From Wolfiporia cocos (lineage: Eukaryota; Basidiomycota; Agaricomycetes; Polyporales; Phaeolaceae), in the NCBI GenBank assembly GCA_029448655.1, contig JACCLO010000010.1, positions 1,364,001 to 1,428,000 on the forward strand: DNA of 64,000 nt, in the 5' to 3' direction. Both the position numbers and the translations under genes were made by a program. A model generated the notes under the pieces. That model searched no databases and was not told the DNA's origin. It saw nothing but the letters and a program-made list of their open reading frames with translations. Each line of letters opens with the position of its first letter. The stretch's first letter is position 1. Of the stretch, positions 58,324 to 64,000 are shown piece by piece.

Positions 58324-59953
58324 ATGCCGCTGTTCCGGTGTGATCCCTGCGTATCCTACTTTGAGTCTGTACGCGCCCTTCAGAATCATGGCAAGACCTC
58401 TCCGCGACATGTGGCCGACTATGGGCGCAGATGCCTACAATGCGGCAGCGTATACTCTTCACCGGCATCTTTGATTCAGCACTACGTCGAGAGCCCACTC
58501 CACTATTACTGCTCTCAATGTAATGAGCACTTCGATCGGGACAGTGATTATATGTCACACAAGCTCTACAGGCACAATGGATCGAACGCAGTGCGCGATG
58601 TTTCTATACTGTCCTGCTTTCCTACTCACAACGCCATAGGCCCCGAACAACGTCAACAGTAATGTCTCGCCGGATGCAAGTTGGTACTGTACCGAATGCA
58701 ATCTGGCTTTCCAAAGCCGGAGCGATCTCTATACACATTGGGAATCAACCACGCACACCACCCAGCAATACACGTGTCCAGGGAATGATTGCAGCAAAAC
58801 ATTCGGTACGCCTTCGGCCGTCATCCAACATCTAGAATCTGGCGCTTGTGCTTCGGGGATGACACGACAGCGGGTCAACCGCATGGCCATCGCTGCAGAC
58901 AGAGGCGCCGTCATCACAGACCGCGCAAGAATAGCGGCGGATAACGAGCGCCTTTCGATGCCGGAACCGGTGGCGACCACAGCCTGGTTCAACGGATCCA
59001 GTTATGAATGCATCATTTGCCATCGCACATGCCGGACGCTCGTCGGCCTCAACAGACATCTCCGGAGTCCCGCGCACTCGGAGAAGATTTTCAAATGTCC
59101 GCGGCAATGGTCTGGCTGCGGGAAAGCGTTCAACACGCTGAGTGGGCTGGTGCAGCATGTGGAGAGCGGTGTGTGCGGCGTGCGTAGGATCACTCCCCAA
59201 CTAAGCGCGGGCAGCCGCGGGAGGCCCCAGTTATCCCTTCACGAAGAGACGGCGAGTCGCATCTCGCTCTCCGATACGCAGCTCGCCACGCCGCAGCGCA
59301 CTCAGCAACCCATTCGCACGGAGCCAACAGACTATTCACCCCCCTCCTATCCTCAACGCAAGACATATGCAGAATCACTGCAGAGCTTCCCTAGGACATC
59401 CAGCAATATACCCTCCGCCTCCTCGACGAACTATACATCTCCTGCCTCTTCAGAATCAAATACCTATACGTACCAGCGTTCTCAACAATCCAGCACCTAT
59501 ACATATCAGCGCCCTCAACAGTCCAGCACCTCTACCTATCAAATCCTTCAGCAGTCCTACGGAGGAAATGGGAGCTATACATCCACTCCTCGTTCTCAGT
59601 ATCCGAACTATACGTCTTCGGCCTCCCCACAATCGAGCACCTATACAAATCAGCATCCCCAGCAGTCCACCACCCCTACCTATCGAAGCCCTCAGCAGCC
59701 TTACGGTCCGAGTGGGACCTATTCATCCACACCTCATACTCAGGGTCGAAATGTCTCTGGAGGTTATGTACAAACCTTTGATCGGCGGACAGGATGGACG
59801 CAATATGGTGGTAATACACGCCGTGCAACCTCGGAGCGGTCGCCACTGATCCCTCGCGAGGAAGAAGAGGAGACACCCTCTCCCTGGAGCATAATCATTA
59901 CAGCCGTCGTCGTCATAGCTGTTATTTATTACCTTCAACGGTTGATTCGCTGA
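58324..59953 (+). CDS. Multi-C2H2 zinc-finger protein with C-terminal membrane anchor, copy A
   Basis: Exons 58324-58590 and 58640-59953 (49-bp intron with a GTGCGC donor), 526 residues. About seven zinc-finger-like units are visible: CDPC...H...H, CLQC...H, CSQC...H...H, CTEC...H...H, then CPGNDC...H...C, CIIC...H...H and CPRQWSGCGKAF...H...C. The fifth and seventh end in Cys (C2HC type). A region rich in Ser, Tyr, Gln and Pro with repeated SSTYTYQRPQQ-like units follows (about 59450-59720). The protein ends in a basic/acidic patch and one hydrophobic helix (SPWSIIITAVVVIAVIYYLQ) six to eight residues before the stop, the layout of a tail-anchored protein. C2H2 fingers on a membrane anchor suggest a latent factor tethered to ER or nuclear envelope (inference). 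Confidence 0.78.
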
Positions 59954-60764
59954 TGCAGTGCATTCACTCAGGGCCCCATGGTCACTCCGTTCGCATACCC
60001 CTTCTCATGTTCTTGAATCCCCTCCTTGCATGATCGTGTTGAATCCTGCTATCGTCTTGTCTGCGCTGATGTCGCTCGCTCTATGCTGTGTTGAATTCCC
60101 TCGTTTCACGCTCCGTGCTGTACGCTCTCTGCTTGTTCCCTCGTTGCATGCTCTGTGCTGTACTATATTGAATCCACTCGTTGCGTTCCAGTGTATTGTC
60201 TGCCGGACATGTGGTGCTACTACCCTCGAACATGACCCATAAATTCATAGCAATTATTCCGTCAAATTCCAGACTGCTTTATCTTCATTTCATATGACTG
60301 CATATTCATATACAAACGAGTACCTGCACTACTGTAGGTATACGTAGTGGGTCTTGGAGTGTGAATCGAAACGCAAAAGGTTTCGGGATTTTCCCCGAGC
60401 TTCAGGGTAGGTCTCCAGTAACCTTTTTATGGCTTGTATTCGTGGTGATATAACAAAGTGTCTGTCCCCTCGGATCCCACAGTGCTTTACCTTCAAAATA
60501 CGATCAATCCAATGACTCCCAGGATTATCACATCTATGCTGATATATCATGGTCTTCAACCGAATCTGTCGCCTCCGTTGAACAGCGATCTCCACCGGAG
60601 GAGTAACTCATAAAAGCGGGCGTTCGACAATATTGAGTCCCCATTCGCAAATCAACGTTGTGCCAACTAGTGGATTATGATACAGAGGTTTCCGTAGCTA
60701 CTTGATCAATGCACGTACATTTCTGCCACATAGGTTTGACGTCTTTATTATATTGTAAGTGTAC
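59954..60764. other. intergenic between the duplicated units
   Basis: Begins with degenerate tandem words of the CCCTCGTTGCATGCTCTGTGCTGTA type (about 60030-60200). No gene recognised. Confidence 0.5.
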
Positions 60765-60945
60765 GTCGGTGGCCTTCTCCCCGAGAAAAGCCGGCCTTGT
60801 ACTCACCGCGAAGCAGCGAAAGAAGACCACCGTTGAGGCCTGAGGTATCGCGTAGGCGGGAGGATACTTTGGAAAGATCCGCGAAGCAATTAATAAAGGA
60901 ACTACATGCATGGCCGAGTGTGAACTCTTGGTCGGCACTTCCTTA
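60765..60945 (+). pseudogene. duplicated 3' fragment of the gene at 56917-57775
   Basis: Matches about 57601-57775 (reading SVAFSPRKAGLVL, HAWPSVNSWS) but has a small insertion and a stop (GAGGCCTGAGG near 60835). There is no 5' part, so it is a dead remnant marking the left edge of the duplication. Confidence 0.85.
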
Positions 60946-61480
60946 ATACATTGCCTGGAGTATTCCGTGTGGCATATAGCCACTCGTCTTGCTGTACTAG
61001 GGTACGTATGGGCTACTATGTAATATCACTGATGCAGGGACGCGCGCGGAGCTGTTTGTAATCGAGATCGGAGTAAGCTGGGATCTCGAGATTGCAGTTG
61101 TGTCCATCCACACGTGCGCGTGAGCGATGCGATGCCGGTGGCGAAGCTGAAGCGGTCGAGCTTCGCTTTTCCCTAACGCATACTGATTGCGACCAGGTGG
61201 CGCGACCTCGAGCTTTCCTGGCTTTGGATCGTGTCGCATTTGCTCGCATCCAAGGCAGGGATCACAATATCTGTGCAACTTACAGCGGGGTTCGAGCTTC
61301 ATAGTCCGAGCGAGTAGCAGGAGACTGATTGGAGAGACAAGCAGTAAGCAGCAACATCGGTCTCGGTTTGGTAATCACATCCTACTCGGATTGAGAGAAC
61401 TACTGCTTATGGCCTTTCAAAACGGATGATAGGATATGAGAGGGTTCTAATCCTTATGTTTTTATAGGTCTATTGTGGCA
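60946..61480. other. upstream region of zinc-finger gene B
   Basis: Diverged copy of 57776-58323. No gene. Confidence 0.5.
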
Positions 61481-62501
61481 ATGCCACTGTTCCGATGTGA
61501 TCCCTGCGGATCCTACTTTGAGTCTGTACGCGCCCTTCAGAATCATGGCAAGACCTCTCCGCGACATGTGGTCGACTATGGGCGCAGGTGCCTACAATGC
61601 GGCAGCGTATACTCTTCACCGGCATCTTTGATTCAGCACTACGTCGAGAGCCCACTCCATTATTACTGCTCTCGCTGTGATAAGCACTTCGAGCGAGACA
61701 GTGATTATATGTCACACAAGCTTTACAAGCACAATGGATCGAACGCAGTGCGCGATGTTTCTGTGTTGCCCTATTTTCCCGCTCACAACGCCATAGGCCC
61801 CCAACAACGTCTCGCCGGATGCAAGTTGGTATTGTACCGAATGCAATCTGGTTTTCCAAACCCGGGACGATCTCTATACACATTGGGAATCAACCACGCA
61901 CACCACCCAGCAATACACGTGTCCAGGGAATGACTGCAGCAGGACATTCGGTACGCCTTCGGCCGTCATCCAACACCTAGAATCTGGCGCTTGTGCTTCG
62001 GGCATGACACGACAACGGGTCAACCGCATGGCCATCGCTGCAGACAGAGGCGCCGTCATCACAGACCGCGCAAGAATAGCGGCGGATAACGAGCGCCTTT
62101 CGATGCCGGAACCGGTGGCGACCACAGCCTGGTTCAATGGATCTAGTTTTGAATGCATCATTTGCCATCGCACATGCCAGTCACTCGTTGGCCTCAACAG
62201 ACATCTCCGAAGTCCCGCACATTCGGAGAAGATTTTCAAATGTCCGCGGCAATGGTCTGGCTGCGGGAAGACGTTCAACACGCTGAGTGGGCTGGTGCAG
62301 CATGTGGAGAGCGGTGTGTGCGGCGTGCGTAGGTTCGCGCCTGAAGTGAGCTCTGGTGGTGGCGAGAGGCTTCAGATATCCTTCCTGGACGATGAGACGA
62401 CGGGTCGCACCTCTGGCACGTCGCAGCACCCCCTTCGCACGGAATCAGCAGGCTCTTCGTCTCCCTCCTATACGCAACGCAGTGCATATGAAGAACCGTG
62501 A
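61481..62501 (+). CDS. Multi-C2H2 zinc-finger protein, copy B, truncated by TGA before the membrane segment
   Basis: Paralogue of the gene at 58324-59953. Exon 1 is 61481-61747 and a 49-bp intron (61748-61796) occupies the same place as in A. Exon 2 starts with APNNVSPDASWYC and runs to a TGA at 62499-62501, about 324 residues in all. All seven finger-like units and their Cys/His residues are kept. The TGA falls where copy A has a Leu codon within AESLQS. Beyond it the same frame stays open for 96 codons (62502-62789) and still encodes the YTYQRPQQ-type repeat and a strongly hydrophobic stretch (about 62680-62760), ending at the next TGA (62790-62792). So either copy B makes a soluble, unanchored form, or the stop is read through, or the gene is decaying. 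Confidence 0.72.
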
Positions 62502-62792
62502 CAGAGCTTCTCAGAGCCACGCAGCCATGTACCTGTCGCCTCCCTGCAATCCGGCACCTACACGTATCAGCGCCCCCAGCAACCCAGCATCCCCACCTAC
62601 CAGCACTCTCAACAGTCGTCTTCTTGTGGCATGATCGTACGCGCAGTCATCACCATAACAATTTTGTTCTGGAGCATAAAATTCCTAGCCGTCGTCGTAG
62701 CAGTTTCGTTGGGGAGTGTAATCTTATCCGCCATCCTCATATCATGTATTTATAGTCTACTAGTTCGTGTTGGGCGCCGACTGATGCACTGA

Positions 62793-64000
62793 TTCAGTAT
62801 CACATAGTTATTCGGCTCGCATACCCCTTCTCATACTAGGTTAACTCCCCTCGTTGCATGGTCGTGTTGAGCTCTCTGGACTGTGGCGCTATCATCCGCA
62901 GTGTGGTCCAGGATATGCCATGATCGTTCTGTCAATATTCCAGACGGATCAGTTTTATGTAAAAAGGCTGCTTATCTTGGCTAACACTATTTGTTCGGAT
63001 ACCTGTGAGAGGTTATATCGTATTCATTGTTTAGTCACTACGCGAAAGCCATGGACTCGCGAGGTCGCTGCCCATGAGTCGAGATGTGGCGTATGTGCTC
63101 TCGAGCTTTCCAGATCATTTCTCGATCGCGAAATGACTTACGATGAATCATGCCGGCTGTTATCATCGTGCACCAGGAAGGTTTCTGTCGGCCGGAGGCG
63201 GCCGCACATAGCAGCTGTGATCAAAATTTACCTGTCGTCCAATGGATATGAGGCACGTGATCAGCAATCAGTCTTCGCCATAATTAATACTTCGAAAGCC
63301 TAATTCGGAAAGCCGCCTTTCCGATCTGGTCGGCGCTTCGTTTTTGTCTTCCGCGCAATTGTCGCGAGTCTTCCACTGCTCCGCTTCAGCTTCAGCGTTG
63401 TCTATCTCCGACCGTACCACAGGCACCGGGTGGCAATTATGTGATCTTGATTTCATGTTGCAACGCGATCGCTCGTGTTCCCAGCAGATACCCGTGTCGC
63501 TCCGTTCGAGGCTGAGACTCGCCGCCCGGGAGAGCGGCGTGTGATTCTGTCCAGCTCCCTGGTGAAATGGAAAATATCATAGCGTGAGTGCGGCCGCTTT
63601 CGGATCGCGAAGCTGGCTGATTCAACCGCGGATCCACGGCACGGCATCCGTCTGCTCCACCCCCGCCCGACTATCCAGGCTCGAAATGAACGCAACAGCG
63701 CCTGGTTGACATGCAGACAGACAAGTGGCTCGCACTATCCTTCATTCTCACCAAGCTACGTGCTATAGCGAACGCAGTATGCGGCTCTAGACCTATCTCG
63801 CGCAGGGCTTATTCAAATCCCTCAATATGCGGCGTTTTCGCGGCCTGCGGCTCGACGTATCCGGTGCATGAGTGGCTCCGCGCTCAAGGTGGACATTGCA
63901 AGGTTGCGGGGCGCGCACGCTAGCCGAGGGCGGTGGCGCGTCTCGCCGCCGTGGCTCAGCCGCAATCTGAAATGCAGATGCGGCGGCAAATGCTTACTGT
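62793..64000. other. terminal region, no supported gene
   Basis: After the duplicated flank ends (about 62890) only ORFs up to 149 codons occur, without recognisable domains. 63330-63700 is GC-richer but codes for nothing I can identify. Confidence 0.4.

Larger units (their letters stand above)
57601..60050. repeat. segmental duplication, unit 1
   Basis: Matches 60765-62890 in the same orientation, starting inside the last exon of the preceding gene and running through the whole zinc-finger gene and its 3' flank. The offset is about 3.16 kb at the start codons (58324 versus 61481) and shrinks beyond the coding core, because unit 2 lacks part of the Gln/Ser/Tyr-rich region. Confidence 0.85.
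60765..62890. repeat. segmental duplication, unit 2
   Basis: Second copy of the block described at 57601-60050; it carries the 3' gene fragment, the promoter region and zinc-finger gene B. Confidence 0.85.

Noticed and set aside
62854..63303. 149-codon ORF near the right end
   Set aside because: No recognisable domain and no paralogue in the window; starts in duplicated non-coding flank.

Overview
The window looks like nuclear DNA of an agaricomycete (basidiomycete) fungus, probably a wood-decay type. Genes are compact and intron-rich. Introns are mostly 48-70 bp with GTRNGT donors, and genes lie on both strands with short spacers. Gene families are typical of Agaricomycetes (F-box/LRR proteins, lactonohydrolases, an Msb1-type morphogenesis protein). 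No bacterial, organellar or viral gene block was seen. All gene calls come from reading the sequence and recognising families; no database search was possible.

Layout. 1-1.5 kb: 3' part of an F-box/LRR gene with an in-frame stop or an unrecognised intron. 1.9-5.5 kb: two tandem SMP-30/gluconolactonase-like genes (minus) with the same six introns. 6-11 kb: a small Fmp46/DUF1687 gene, the rRNA-processing factor Mrd1 (minus) and prefoldin subunit 3. 11.6-17.7 kb: a SHPRH/Irc20-type SNF2 helicase with an embedded RING. 18-27.3 kb: two paralogous ankyrin-VWA fusion genes (minus) flanking a repeat-protein gene that is split by a 961-bp hAT-like element.

28-36.4 kb is a transposon-rich island. It holds a pogo-like MITE and an MFS transporter gene cut off after its first half by a second, 4-kb copy of the hAT-like element. 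That copy carries a solo LTR, and the LTR carries a palindromic element with divergent tRNA-like Pol III boxes. A second palindromic element of the same architecture but different sequence lies just outside. 37-46.3 kb: a multi-TM protein, a UBE2S-like E2, an unknown membrane protein and an Msb1 homologue. 46.8-56.3 kb (minus): glycogen phosphorylase, a mitochondrial-type protein with four RRMs and an OTU deubiquitinase. 56.9-62.9 kb: a conserved basidiomycete protein, then a segmental duplication containing two multi-C2H2 zinc-finger genes. The first ends in a membrane tail anchor; the second has an in-frame stop before its membrane segment. No gene could be supported in the last 1.2 kb.

Functionally the stable parts carry housekeeping genes: ribosome biogenesis, chaperone, DNA repair/ubiquitin, glycogen use and polarity. 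The 18-36 kb section and the 57-63 kb duplication are the dynamic, accessory parts. The most unusual material is the pair of palindromic tRNA-like elements, the ankyrin-TM-VWA paralogues and the tail-anchored zinc-finger pair.
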